This document shows, piece after piece, positions 1-7,637 of a stretch of DNA of 64,000 nucleotides. The first letter of the stretch is position 1. Each line of letters opens with the position of its first letter. Origin of the DNA: Paenirhizobium selenitireducens ATCC BAA-1503 (lineage in GTDB: Bacteria > Pseudomonadota > Alphaproteobacteria > Rhizobiales > Rhizobiaceae); contig NZ_KI912495.1 in assembly GCF_000518785.1 (NCBI RefSeq), forward strand, positions 26,257-90,256, written 5' to 3'. Both the position numbers and the translations under genes were made by a program. Below the pieces are notes generated by a model. It was not told the DNA's origin, searched no databases, and saw only the letters and a list, made by a program, of their open reading frames with translations.

Positions 1-107
1 CCGTTGCCGTTTCCGTTGCCGTTGCCGTTCCCGTTCCCGTTTCCGTTGCCGTTGCCGTTCCCGTTGCCGTTCCCGGTTCCGTTCCCATTCCCGCTACCGT
101 TCCCGGC
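1..107. repeat. CCGTTN hexamer tract encoding Asn-Gly repeats
   Basis: About 105 bases consist of near-perfect tandem six-base units CCGTTG, CCGTTT, CCGTTC, which read as (Asn-Gly)n on the minus strand in frame with the FecR-domain gene. The third-base variation keeps the dipeptide constant, showing that the tract is under protein-level constraint, while the repeat form suggests growth and shrinkage by slippage. Confidence 0.85.
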
Positions 108-794
108 CGAGGTGGACTGTCCGTTATCGCTGTTGCTGCCGGCCGTGGCGCTCTTGCCCTTGGTGCCGGTCGTCGGCTGGGAGACGCTGGGAACGGCCGG
201 GCTGGTCACGGCCACGTTCACCACCGGTGCCTTGGGGCCTGGGCCGACCACGCTGAGGGATCCGGTCATGGTCGGAGACACCGCGACGGACTGGCCGGGG
301 CGCACGTCGACCGCCTGGCCGCGGCGCGGATCGGTGACGCCGACGACCCCGCGCGCGACACCGAGATTGGCGCCCTGGTGGTCTACCCGCACGGTAAATC
401 GGGTTCCCTTCACCACGGCAGCGAGGAACGGCGTCTGGACGGAAAGACTGCGTCCGTCGCGTTTTTCGAAGTCGACCAGAACCTCGCCGACCTGCTGGGC
501 GATCTCGAATTTCTTGCCCACGCGGTCCTTGGCGAAGATTGCCGTCAGCGTGCCGGGCTGGACCGTGACCATGTCTTCGTCATGGACGAGCACGACGCGC
601 CCACGCGGGCCGGTGCTGATCCAGGCGCCCGCGGGCACTTCCATGCCCTGGTCGAGACGCAGCCAGGTGTACTTGTCCAAGGTGTAGTTGACTGGCTGCT
701 TGACCTTGGAAACGGTCCATCCTTCGGCCCATGCGCCGGCGGCTTGGAACAGTGTCAGGACGATCGCGGCAATGGCGATGGATACGCGGTACAT
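1..794 (-). CDS. FecR-domain secreted protein, 3' end outside window
   Basis: The reading frame opens with ATG at 794 and runs leftward off the window edge, so at least 264 residues are present and the C-terminus is missing. Residues 1 to about 23 look like a signal peptide ending in AWAEG. The following 130 residues resemble the FecR fold: a basal domain with an EVPAGAWISTGPRGRV stretch and a KGTRFTV motif near residue 120. FecR domains in this setting are periplasmic, not the sigma-regulating inner-membrane type. After about residue 180 the protein becomes low complexity (Ser, Thr, Pro, Lys) and ends in an Asn-Gly tract that is still running at the window edge. In related bacteria such proteins often sit beside CHASE2 or autotransporter-like genes; this cannot be tested here. 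Family assignment moderate; function unknown. Confidence 0.7.
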   Translation of the reverse strand, partial: MYRVSIAIAAIVLTLFQAAGAWAEGWTVSKVKQPVNYTLDKYTWLRLDQGMEVPAGAWISTGPRGRVVLVHDEDMVTVQPGTLTAIFAKDRVGKKFEIAQQVGEVLVDFEKRDGRSLSVQTPFLAAVVKGTRFTVRVDHQGANLGVARGVVGVTDPRRGQAVDVRPGQSVAVSPTMTGSLSVVGPGPKAPVVNVAVTSPAVPSVSQPTTGTKGKSATAGSNSDNGQSTSAGNGSGNGNGTGNGNGNGNGNGNGNGNGNGNGNGN

Positions 795-899
795 GAGTGC
801 CCCCCGGCGAGAAAATCAGCCGGAAGCGTAAAACATTCAAAATAACAAATGCCTAACGTCTAAATGACAGGTCCCGAAAGGATATGTGGGCCTGCCGGC

Positions 900-945
900 A
901 AAAAATGTTTCAAAAGGAAACACCCCGGCCATGGCTGACCGGGGC
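900..945 (-). terminator. Double-hairpin terminator after the TRAP binding protein gene
   Basis: Read on the minus strand just after the stop at 976, a CCCCGG/CCGGGG stem (923-945 region) is followed by a second hairpin TGTTTC-CTTTT-GAAACA (906-922) and then six T residues (905-900). This is a good intrinsic terminator for the leftward gene at 976-2082. Confidence 0.75.
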
Positions 946-975
946 GGCACTGTTCCCGAATTGTGCCAACGGCGC

Positions 976-2082
976 TTAGAGCGTGCCCTGACGCTGCTGG
1001 ATCATCATGTAGGTGTCGAAACCGTATTCGGCGACCTGGGCCCACAGATAGGCATCCTTCTTGAAGGCCTGCTGGCTGTCATAGAGCTTCTTGAAGTTCT
1101 CGTTCTTGGCGCTGAGATCGGCATAGGTCTCCAGCGCCGCCTTGTGGCAGACGTCGAGGATGTCCGAGCCGAAGGCGCGAAGCTCTGTGCCCTGTGCCAC
1201 CAGCTGGCGAAGGGCCGCGGCATTCGAGGCGTCGTAGCGGGCCAGCATGCGGGCGTTCGCAGCCGCGCAGGCGTCGGTCAGGATGCGCTTGTAGTTGGCC
1301 GGCAGTTCGTTGAACGTGTCGGAATTGAAGAAGGCGTGGACGGCCGGGCCGCCTTCCCACCACGCCGGATAGTAGTAGTATTTGGCGACCTTGTGGAAGC
1401 CGAGCTTCAGGTCGTCATAGGGGCCGACGAATTCGGTGGCGTCGATCGTGCCCTTCTCGAGTGCCGGGTAGACGTCCGAGCCGGCGATCTGCTGCGGCGT
1501 GACGCCGACCTTGCTCATGACTTCGCCGGCGAGGCCGGCAATGCGCATCTTCAAGCCCTTGAGATCGTCGATCGTCTTGATTTCCTTGCGGTACCAGCCG
1601 CCCATCTGGGCGCCGGTATTGCCGGCGGGCAGCGCATAGAGCTTGTGGCCGGCGAGAAATTCGTTGAGCAGCTCGTTGCCGCCGCCGGCGGTGAACCAGG
1701 CATTGGTCATGCGGGCATTAAGGCCGAACGGAATGGCCGTGCCGAGCGCAAAGGCCGGATCCTTGCCAATGTAATAGTAGCAGCAGGTGTGCGCCATCTC
1801 GACGGTGCCGGCGGCGACCGCATCGGCGGCCTGCAGCGGCGGGATGATCTCGCCGGCGGCAAACGGGGTGATGGTGAAATTGCCGCTGGTGGCCTCGGAC
1901 ACGCTCTGGGCGATGTCGGTGGCGGCGCTGAAGATGATGTCGAGGCTCTTCGGGAAGGATGAGGTCAGGCGCCAGTTGAGCTTCGGATTTTCCTGGGCGA
2001 TGGCAGGGGCGGCAAGCGTGACGGAGGCGGCAGCACCCAAGCCGGCGGCGCCGGCCTGCTGGAAGAATTTACGGCGGTTCAT
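976..2082 (-). CDS. TRAP transporter solute-binding protein, TakP-like
   Basis: A 368-residue DctP/TakP-type periplasmic binding protein. It starts MNRRKFFQQAG, a twin-arginine-like signal with probable cleavage after AIA near residue 29. The mature part carries signatures that I know from the alpha-keto acid receptor TakP of Rhodobacter: WRLTSSFPKSLD at the start, GLQAADAV, YYIGKDP, QMGGWYRKEI (the arginine that contacts the substrate carboxylate), PQQIAGSDVYPALEKG and DATEFVGPYDD. It should capture a small 2-oxo or related carboxylate in the periplasm for a TRAP permease. No permease genes (dctQ/dctM type) lie beside it in this window, so it is an orphan here or uses a distant permease. Substrate is inferred from motif similarity only. 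Confidence 0.9.
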   Translation of the reverse strand: MNRRKFFQQAGAAGLGAAASVTLAAPAIAQENPKLNWRLTSSFPKSLDIIFSAATDIAQSVSEATSGNFTITPFAAGEIIPPLQAADAVAAGTVEMAHTCCYYYIGKDPAFALGTAIPFGLNARMTNAWFTAGGGNELLNEFLAGHKLYALPAGNTGAQMGGWYRKEIKTIDDLKGLKMRIAGLAGEVMSKVGVTPQQIAGSDVYPALEKGTIDATEFVGPYDDLKLGFHKVAKYYYYPAWWEGGPAVHAFFNSDTFNELPANYKRILTDACAAANARMLARYDASNAAALRQLVAQGTELRAFGSDILDVCHKAALETYADLSAKNENFKKLYDSQQAFKKDAYLWAQVAEYGFDTYMMIQQRQGTL

Positions 2083-2283
2083 GGTCTTTAGCCTTGGTTG
2101 TTTCCTATAATCGTCCTCCCCCTCCGGAGGCGGGTCTAGCCATCATGACCCGTTCATGCAAGCCCGAAAGCAGTCTGAATTGCGCGCTGGGGCGGTGATG
2201 CTTGCGGAAAATTGCGTTGATCGAGCGCGAAGCTTGCAAAAACTGCGCAAGGCCTCTTTGCGGTGGGATGGCGCGAGGCCCGC

Positions 2284-2760
2284 TCAGGTCGATGGCTGGA
2301 TGCGTCGGGCCGGGTCGTCGAGGGCCGGATTGTAAAACAGGGCGAGCACGAGGCTGCGGGCGATCCGTTCGGCCGTCGCCATGAACCAGCCGCGCGCTTC
2401 TTCCGTCGCTTCCATGTCGACGAGGGTTTGGTTGAACAGCGCCAGCCATTCGACGAAAAGGCCCTCGGTGACGCCGGCCACGCCGTGATGAGCCTGGACC
2501 GGCTTGCCGCCATAGGCGCCGTTCTTGAACGCGACCGAAGCCCAGAAGGCCTTCATCTTGGCGAGGTGCGCGGGCCAGCGGCCGGAAAGTCGGCCGTCGA
2601 AGACGGGGCCGAGGTTCGGATGGGCCTGGATCCGGCTGTAGAAGGTCTCGACCAGCCGGTCTATGAAGGCCGGATCGACGCCCATTGCGGCCATCTGCGC
2701 CTCGGCGCGGGCGGTGATTTCCGCCCGGTGCGCGGCGCGGCCGATCAGATCATCCTGCAT
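2284..2760 (-). CDS. Group III truncated haemoglobin
   Basis: A short single-domain globin of 158 residues (160 if the ATG at 2766 is used). I prefer the ATG at 2760 because GGAAGG lies 8 bases before it but only 2 bases before the first ATG. Features of the family include the FY(S)RIQAHPNLGPVF stretch, a WPAHLAKMKAFW segment, and the conserved H-H in VQAHHGVAGVTEGLFVEWLALF, which should hold the proximal histidine. Group III truncated globins bind O2 or NO and are linked to NO or oxidative stress, but the physiological role is not fixed. The gene lies divergent to mbfA, with 198 bases between the two starts. Confidence 0.88.
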   Translation of the reverse strand: MQDDLIGRAAHRAEITARAEAQMAAMGVDPAFIDRLVETFYSRIQAHPNLGPVFDGRLSGRWPAHLAKMKAFWASVAFKNGAYGGKPVQAHHGVAGVTEGLFVEWLALFNQTLVDMEATEEARGWFMATAERIARSLVLALFYNPALDDPARRIQPST

Positions 2761-2924
2761 CGCCATGTCCTTCCGTCATTCTTGGTCGTCTCCACGCTTG
2801 TCGCGTATCGTCGGGCGGGCGTCAAACGCGCGGGTCCGTGCCGATCGTCGCATCGGCGGCTTCCCTGCGTTTGTGCGCACTGCGGCATCGCTGCGGCTTG
2901 ACCTGGAAAACACGACGCAATAAG

Positions 2925-2941
2925 TTTAGAACAATTATAAA
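2925..2941 (+). promoter_or_regulatory. ICE-like Irr box upstream of mbfA
   Basis: TTTAGAACAATTATAAA is a near-perfect inverted repeat (TTTAGAA-CAA-TTATAAA, one mismatch to the mirror half TTCTAAA). It matches the iron control element bound by the haem-responsive regulator Irr in rhizobia as I recall it. It ends 17 bases before the mbfA start, a position that would block transcription or initiation when Irr is bound under low iron. Confidence 0.7.
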
Positions 2942-2958
2942 GAACAGGATAGGCACCG

Positions 2959-3942
2959 ATGCTCGCGCGCTTTTTTTCTTCGTCGAAACGACCGTTTTCC
3001 AGCCTGAGCGAACAGGAAATCCTGGCGCTGGCGATTTCCTCGGAAGAGGACGATGCGCGCATCTATCTCGCCTATGCCGACCAGCTGCGCGAACAGTATC
3101 CGCAGTCGGCCAAGGTGTTCGAGGACATGGCGGAGGTCGAGCACACCCATCGCAACCAGCTGATCGACATGCACCGCCTGCGCTTCGGCGAACGCATTCC
3201 GCTGATCCGCCGCGAGCATGTGAGCGACTTCTACCATCGCAAGCCCGACTGGCTGCGCGCCAACCAGAGCCTCGACCAGATCCGCGCCGAGGCGGAGACG
3301 ATGGAGCAGGGTGCCTATCGCTTCTATATCGCCGCGGCGCAGCGCACGACGGACGCCCAGACGCGCAAGCTGCTCGGCGATCTGGCGCTGGCCGAGCAGG
3401 GCCATGAGGAAATCGCCTCCATGCTCGGCGAGCGCCACACGCCGGAAGACGTCAAGGCGGAAGAGGATGCGAGCGCCCACCGCCAGTTCGTGCTGACCTA
3501 TGTGCAGCCGGGCCTTGCCGGGCTGATGGACGGATCGGTCTCGACGCTGGCGCCGATCTTCGCCGCCGCCTTCGCCACCGGCGATACCTGGCAGACCTTC
3601 CTCGTCGGCCTGTCCGCCTCGGTCGGCGCCGGCATTTCCATGGGCTTCACTGAAGCCGCCCACGACGACGGCAAGCTGTCCGGTCGCGGCTCGCCGATCA
3701 AGCGCGGCCTGGCCTCGGGCATCATGACGGCGCTCGGCGGTCTCGGCCATGCGCTGCCCTATCTGATCCCGCACTTCTGGACGGCGACCCTCACCGCCGC
3801 CGTGGTCGTCTTCATCGAACTCTGGGCGATCGCCTTCATCCAGAACAAGTACATGGAGACGCCTTTCCTGCGCGCCGCCATGCAGGTCGTGCTCGGCGGC
3901 TCGCTGGTCCTGGCGGCCGGCATCCTGATCGGCAACGGTTGA
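2959..3942 (+). CDS. mbfA: MbfA, rubrerythrin/VIT1 fusion iron exporter
   Basis: A 327-residue membrane-bound ferritin-like protein. Residues 15-165 form a ferritin-like di-iron domain with glutamate ligands in SSEEDDARIY, a first ExxH in EVEHTH, AEAETMEQGAYRFY, and a second ExxH in EQGHEE. Residues about 180-327 are a VIT1-type domain with several membrane spans, including GLMDGSVSTLAPIFAAAFATG and GISMGFTEAAHDDGKLSGRGSP. MbfA of Agrobacterium and Bradyrhizobium exports iron across the inner membrane and protects against iron overload and peroxide. The ICE-like box just upstream agrees with repression by Irr at low iron. Start chosen at the ATG that gives the usual N-terminus. The next gene begins 44 bases downstream on the same strand. 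Confidence 0.93.
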   Translation: MLARFFSSSKRPFSSLSEQEILALAISSEEDDARIYLAYADQLREQYPQSAKVFEDMAEVEHTHRNQLIDMHRLRFGERIPLIRREHVSDFYHRKPDWLRANQSLDQIRAEAETMEQGAYRFYIAAAQRTTDAQTRKLLGDLALAEQGHEEIASMLGERHTPEDVKAEEDASAHRQFVLTYVQPGLAGLMDGSVSTLAPIFAAAFATGDTWQTFLVGLSASVGAGISMGFTEAAHDDGKLSGRGSPIKRGLASGIMTALGGLGHALPYLIPHFWTATLTAAVVVFIELWAIAFIQNKYMETPFLRAAMQVVLGGSLVLAAGILIGNG

Positions 3943-3950
3943 TCCTTGTC

Positions 3951-3985
3951 ATGACGCCGCAACACGAATAGCGTAGCGGCGTCAT
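3951..3985 (+). promoter_or_regulatory. 10-bp inverted repeat abutting the MFS start codon
   Basis: ATGACGCCGC (3951-3960) is perfectly repeated as GCGGCGTCAT (3976-3985) around a 15-base loop. The right arm ends one base before the ATG at 3987, and no other ribosome binding site is visible. It could be an operator, a terminator-like stem without a T run behind mbfA, or an RNA hairpin controlling translation. Confidence 0.5.
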
Positions 3986-3986
3986 C

Positions 3987-5195
3987 ATGAAACCATCCCC
4001 CGCCACCCTCGGCATGGGCGTTTCCATGACCGTCGGTTATGGCACGCTCTATTATTCCTTCTCCATACTGGCTCCCGAAATCGCCCGCGAATTCGGCTGG
4101 TCGCAGAGCTTTGTCTTCGCGGTTTTCTCGATCGGCCTGCTGGGCGGCGCCGTCTCCGCACCGATCATCGGGCGGCTGATCGACCGCTTCGGCGCACGCC
4201 CCGTGCTGACCTTCGGGTCGATCCTTGCCGCCGCCGCTCTCGCAGGCCTATCGATGGTGCAGAACGGCTGGCAGTTCGCCGCCGTCACTCTGGCGGCCGA
4301 ATTCGTGTCGATCGCCGTGCAGTACGATGCGGGCTTTGCCGCGCTGGCCCAGCGTCACGGCCAGGAGGCCAGAAGCCAGATCACCCTGGTGACGCTGGTC
4401 GCGGGCTTTGCCTCGACGGTGTTCTGGCCGCTGATCCAGTGGCTCTTGACGATGATGACCTGGCGCGAGGTCTATCTCGTGCTCGCCGGTCTCAACCTGG
4501 CGCTCGCCCTTCCGGTGCACGCGCTCTGGCCGTCCTATCGACGCGAGGTCGCAGTCCCGCAAAAATCATCGGCCGAAGCCGGCGCTCCCGCCGTCGCCAG
4601 CCGCCGGCCGCATCTCGCGCTGATGGCCATCAGCCTTTCGGCCGGCGGTTTCGTTCTCTCGGCCATGGGCGCATCGCTCCTGGTGCTGCTCGGCGATGCC
4701 GGCTTCACGCCGGCGATCGCCACCCTGACCGGCAGCCTGATTGGTCCGTCGCAGGTCGCCGCCCGCGTCATCGAATATGCGCGCCGGGGCGTGCTGTCTC
4801 CACCTGTGACGGGGCTGATCGCCACGGGGGCGATCTTTCTGGCGCTGACCTTGCTGTTTGCCGCGGCCATTTTCCCGGCCGTCGCCATCGTGCTGGTCTT
4901 CGCCGTCTTCTTCGGCATCGGGCAGGGGCTGACCTCGATCATCCGCGGCGTCCTGCCGCTGCACTTTTTCGGCACGGCAGGCTACGGCCGCACCATGGGC
5001 ACGTTGTCGGGTATCCGCATGGTCCTGTCGGCCGCCGCCCCGGTGACGATCATCTTCGTCAATGAGCGTCTGGGCGTCGAGGCCGCGATCGGCTGCCTGC
5101 TTCTGATGGGGGCTATCGGTCTTCTGGCGATGGTCGGACTTTCCCGCCTGCCGCCGCTGCGCTTAGACGCGGAACGCCGGGGCCAGCTGTCCTAA
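3987..5195 (+). CDS. Major facilitator superfamily transporter
   Basis: A 402-residue protein with about twelve hydrophobic segments and the MFS loop 2-3 signature GRLIDRFGARPVL near residue 55-70. The N-terminal half starts with SMTVGYGTLYYSFSILAPEIAREFGWS, typical of small MFS exporters related to the oxalate/formate group. A polar central loop around residue 185-205 (AVPQKSSAEAGAP) joins two six-helix halves. Substrate cannot be read from the sequence; arsenite exporters of the ArsK type belong to a similar size class, but no arsenic genes are nearby. The ATG at 3987 lies directly behind a 10-bp inverted repeat, so expression may be controlled at this site. The gene ends 15 bases from the convergent BTLCP gene. 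Confidence 0.85.
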   Translation: MKPSPATLGMGVSMTVGYGTLYYSFSILAPEIAREFGWSQSFVFAVFSIGLLGGAVSAPIIGRLIDRFGARPVLTFGSILAAAALAGLSMVQNGWQFAAVTLAAEFVSIAVQYDAGFAALAQRHGQEARSQITLVTLVAGFASTVFWPLIQWLLTMMTWREVYLVLAGLNLALALPVHALWPSYRREVAVPQKSSAEAGAPAVASRRPHLALMAISLSAGGFVLSAMGASLLVLLGDAGFTPAIATLTGSLIGPSQVAARVIEYARRGVLSPPVTGLIATGAIFLALTLLFAAAIFPAVAIVLVFAVFFGIGQGLTSIIRGVLPLHFFGTAGYGRTMGTLSGIRMVLSAAAPVTIIFVNERLGVEAAIGCLLLMGAIGLLAMVGLSRLPPLRLDAERRGQLS

Positions 5196-5210
5196 AACAT
5201 CGGACGTTGT

Positions 5211-5828
5211 CTAGTCGAGCGCGCCGACCATGACGTCGGTGGTGCCGTTCTCGATCGTCACCCAGCGACCGGTATCGAAGCTCGCCTGGCGCTTGAGATA
5301 GGTATAGGGCGTCTCGGTCCACAGCTTGACGTCGTTGACGAGGTTGTCGAGGACGAAATCGCCCTGGGCACTGCGCAACGTCAGTACGGCATGGCCTTCG
5401 CCGTCGGGCTTGCGCACCACGGTGATCAGCAGGTCGGCGGGCGAAAAGCCCGCTTCCATCATCTTTTCGCGCTTCAGCAGGACAAAGTCCTCGCAGTCGC
5501 CCGCATCGACCGGATAGGCCCACACTTCCTCGCGGCCATAGGCATCGGCATCGGTGACCGGCGTGATGGCGGAATTGACGGTCAGGTTGATGTCGCGCAC
5601 CACGTCCCAGCCATGCGGGGTCAGTCGCGGCAGGGCGCCAGACTTGCTCTTCACGCTGCATTCGTCGCGATGCAGGCGGCAAAATTCGTAATGACCGATC
5701 GGCTGTGACGTGACGCTGCCCGTCGTCATCGACAGCAGTGTCTTGGGTGCGGTGAAGCCGGTGCCGGCCGGCGCCGATACACCAAGCACCACAAGCAACG
5801 CAGCAAAAGCGCGCGATCGGTTCATCAT
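5211..5828 (-). CDS. BTLCP transglutaminase-like cysteine peptidase
   Basis: A 205-residue secreted protein of the bacterial transglutaminase-like cysteine proteinase family (formerly DUF920). The N-terminus MMNRSRAFAALLVVLGVSAPAG is a signal peptide. The predicted catalytic triad is complete: Cys in AGDCEDFVLLKR, His in GEGHAVLTLR and Asp in FVLDNLVNDV. The family is widespread in proteobacteria, partly linked to biofilm adhesin processing (LapG-type relatives), but this short version has no proven substrate. No LapD-like partner lies nearby. Two adjacent in-frame ATG codons (5828, 5825) are equally possible starts. Confidence 0.88.
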   Translation of the reverse strand: MMNRSRAFAALLVVLGVSAPAGTGFTAPKTLLSMTTGSVTSQPIGHYEFCRLHRDECSVKSKSGALPRLTPHGWDVVRDINLTVNSAITPVTDADAYGREEVWAYPVDAGDCEDFVLLKREKMMEAGFSPADLLITVVRKPDGEGHAVLTLRSAQGDFVLDNLVNDVKLWTETPYTYLKRQASFDTGRWVTIENGTTDVMVGALD

Positions 5829-5845
5829 GAACTCGTCCCTTTAAT

Positions 5846-5864
5846 CCTTAACAAAACGTTAAGG
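5846..5864. promoter_or_regulatory. Inverted repeat in the BTLCP promoter region
   Basis: CCTTAAC (5846-5852) and GTTAAGG (5858-5864) form a 7-bp inverted repeat with a 5-base loop, 18 bases upstream of the leftward BTLCP start. Likely an operator; the regulator is unknown. Confidence 0.35.
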
Positions 5865-5933
5865 TCCAAGCGGGTTTCGAGTCAATCGCGGTGGCGCCCG
5901 CGCGTTAGGGATTTGTCAACTATGGTTAAAATG

Positions 5934-6761
5934 CTACAGGCCCGGCGCGCCGTCCGTCGCGGCCATGGACAGGATCGCCGCCTTCATCCGCGCGATGTCC
6001 TCGGGGCGGGACAGCCGATGGTCGCCATCGCGCACCAGGGTGAGTACGACATCGTCGGCCGGCAGGAATTCCATGAGCTTGAGCGCATGGGCATAGGGTA
6101 CGTCGGGATCGGCCATACCCTGCAGGATATGCACCGGGCAACCGGTTTGGATGATGCCGGTCAGCACGCGGTTGGCGCGGCCGTCCTCGATCAGGGCGCG
6201 GGTGAAGATGTTTGGCTCGGGGCTGTATTCCGATGGTTCCTCGAAATAGCCGCGCTCGGCCAGCGACGCCCGCTCGACGTCGGAAAGGTTCGGCTCGATC
6301 AGTTCGATGGTGAAGTCCGGCGCCGGTGCGATCAGCACCATGCCGACAACGCGGGGGCCTAAACCGCGACGCGCAAGCGCCTGCACGAGCCTGAGCGCGA
6401 TCCAGCCGCCCATCGACGAGCCGACCAGCACGACGCTCTGCGGTGCGACATGGTCGAGAACGGCCAGCGCCTCCTCAAGCCAGCGCGTGATCGTGCCGGA
6501 GCGGAACGCGCCGCCGGAGGCGCCGTGGCCGGAATAGTCGAAACGGATCGCTGCCAGACCCTTTTCCGCCGCCAGCGCATCCATTTCGATCGCCTTGGTG
6601 CCGCTCATGTCGGACCGGTAGCCGCCGAGCCAGACGAGCGCCGGCCTTGACGGCTCGGACGCCGGACCGGCGGGGCGGAGAAGGAGCGCGATGTCGCGGG
6701 CGTCGCCGCCGTTGCCCACCGTAATTGTCTCGGCGCGCGGGGCGGAATGGATCGTGGTCAT
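5934..6761 (-). CDS. Alpha/beta hydrolase
   Basis: A 275-residue cytoplasmic alpha/beta hydrolase. The start at 6761 (MTTIHSAPRAE) is preceded by GGAG at 8-10 bases; a longer frame upstream has no ribosome binding site. The fold elements are clear: the oxyanion region LVWLGGYRSDMSGTKA, the strand-turn IRFDYSGHGASGG, the nucleophile elbow GSSMGG (Ser near residue 109), an acid in GMADPDVPY and a catalytic His in RDGDHRLSRPED. This resembles palmitoyl-protein thioesterase ABHD10-like or carboxylesterase enzymes. The substrate is unknown. It is divergent from infC, with 183 bases between the starts. Confidence 0.88.
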   Translation of the reverse strand: MTTIHSAPRAETITVGNGGDARDIALLLRPAGPASEPSRPALVWLGGYRSDMSGTKAIEMDALAAEKGLAAIRFDYSGHGASGGAFRSGTITRWLEEALAVLDHVAPQSVVLVGSSMGGWIALRLVQALARRGLGPRVVGMVLIAPAPDFTIELIEPNLSDVERASLAERGYFEEPSEYSPEPNIFTRALIEDGRANRVLTGIIQTGCPVHILQGMADPDVPYAHALKLMEFLPADDVVLTLVRDGDHRLSRPEDIARMKAAILSMAATDGAPGL

Positions 6762-6930
6762 GCAGGGCTCCCTGGGCGTGAATGGCCCTGTAAAACAGAT
6801 TCGCGAAGTGACGGACAGCAGGTGATTTTCGATCCGAAGCGTGTTATTGACTTGCCGAGCGGCAATAGCCAAATAGCTGAAACGCTAGAAGCCCGCGCTT
6901 GAAGCGCGTTGCCGCAAGGCTCAACAGTTC

Positions 6931-6947
6931 AGGAGAATACGACCATT
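6931..6947 (+). promoter_or_regulatory. Shine-Dalgarno and AUU start of infC
   Basis: AGGAG (6931-6935) is placed 9 bases upstream of ATT (6945-6947). It is the only strong ribosome binding site in the region and decides the start in favour of the non-canonical codon. Confidence 0.8.
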
Positions 6948-7481
6948 CGCAGACCTTTCAAAGCCGATGCCCCTGTCAAGGAAGGGCCGCGCTCCAATCG
7001 GGAGATCCGGATTCCCCGGGTCCAGCTTATCAATGACGAAGGCCAGAACCTCGGCATCGTGCCGACGGACGAGGCGCTCAGGATGGCGGAAGAGGCGGGT
7101 CTCGATCTCGTCGAGATCTCGCCCAATGCCGAGCCGCCGGTTTGCAAGATCCTGGACCTCGGCAAGCTGAAATTCGCCAACCAGAAGAAGGCGGCCGAAG
7201 CGCGCAGGAAGCAGAAGATCGTCGAGGTCAAGGAAATCAAGATGCGTCCCAACATCGACACCCATGACTATGAGGTGAAGATGAAGGCGATGAACCGCTT
7301 CTTCGAAGAGGGTGACAAGGTCAAGGTGACGCTGAAGTTCCGCGGTCGTGAAATGGCCCACCAGGAACTCGGCATGAAGCTTCTGCAGCAGGTGAAGGAA
7401 GATACCGTCACCATCGCCAAGGTCGAGGCCGAGCCGAAGCTCGAAGGCCGGCAGATGATGATGGTGCTCGCGCCGAAGTGA
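6945..7481 (+). CDS. infC: Translation initiation factor IF-3, AUU start
   Basis: IF-3 binds the 30S subunit, blocks premature 50S joining and checks the start codon. The frame holds the N-domain ([36 protein letters not shown]) and C-domain ([38 protein letters not shown]), ending MMMVLAPK. No ATG or GTG precedes the conserved start. An AGGAG at 6931-6935 lies 9 bases before ATT (6945), which would give the family N-terminus MRRPFKA and 178 residues. A TTG at 6909 in frame has no ribosome binding site. IF-3 mRNA with AUU is the classic autoregulated start known from enterobacteria, because IF-3 itself discriminates against it. Unusually, rpmI and rplT do not follow directly. Confidence 0.95.
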   Translation: MRRPFKADAPVKEGPRSNREIRIPRVQLINDEGQNLGIVPTDEALRMAEEAGLDLVEISPNAEPPVCKILDLGKLKFANQKKAAEARRKQKIVEVKEIKMRPNIDTHDYEVKMKAMNRFFEEGDKVKVTLKFRGREMAHQELGMKLLQQVKEDTVTIAKVEAEPKLEGRQMMMVLAPK

Positions 7482-7505
7482 GTCTGAAAAGACGCACCGC
7501 GAAAC

Positions 7506-7530
7506 AAGCCGCCGCTAAGGCGGCTTTTTT
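7506..7530 (+). terminator. Intrinsic terminator after infC
   Basis: AAGCCGCC (7506-7513), loop GCTAA, GGCGGCTT (7519-7526), followed by a T run to 7530. It separates infC from the acidic-protein cassette that follows. Confidence 0.9.
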
Positions 7531-7542
7531 CATGGGCCGTTG

Positions 7543-7581
7543 CTGACATTTCCCTGACAGCCCCGTTGGGCAAGCTGTCAG
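7543..7581 (+). promoter_or_regulatory. Candidate response-regulator box upstream of the acidic-protein gene
   Basis: CTGACA occurs at 7543-7548 and again at 7554-7559, separated by five bases, so the halves are 11 bases apart on the same face of the helix. This 6-5-6 direct repeat is the layout used by OmpR/PhoB-type regulators such as PhoP and PmrA. A further CTGTCAG at 7575-7581 forms an inverted repeat with CTGACAG at 7554-7560. The site lies 57-95 bases before the ATG at 7638, and an OmpR-type regulator gene lies 1.3 kb downstream. Confidence 0.5.
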
Positions 7582-7637
7582 CCTCCCGGATGCATGATGC
7601 TCGTCATAGAGTTCATCACAGCAAACCGGAGGATAAC

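Noticed and set aside
1-107. Tandem CCGTTN units considered as CRISPR-like or satellite DNA.
   Set aside because: The units have no spacers and read as an in-frame Asn-Gly tract of the FecR-domain protein.
3987-5195. Possible arsenite exporter ArsK identity for the MFS transporter.
   Set aside because: Only the general size and fold match; there is no arsR, arsC operon or other arsenic gene next to it.
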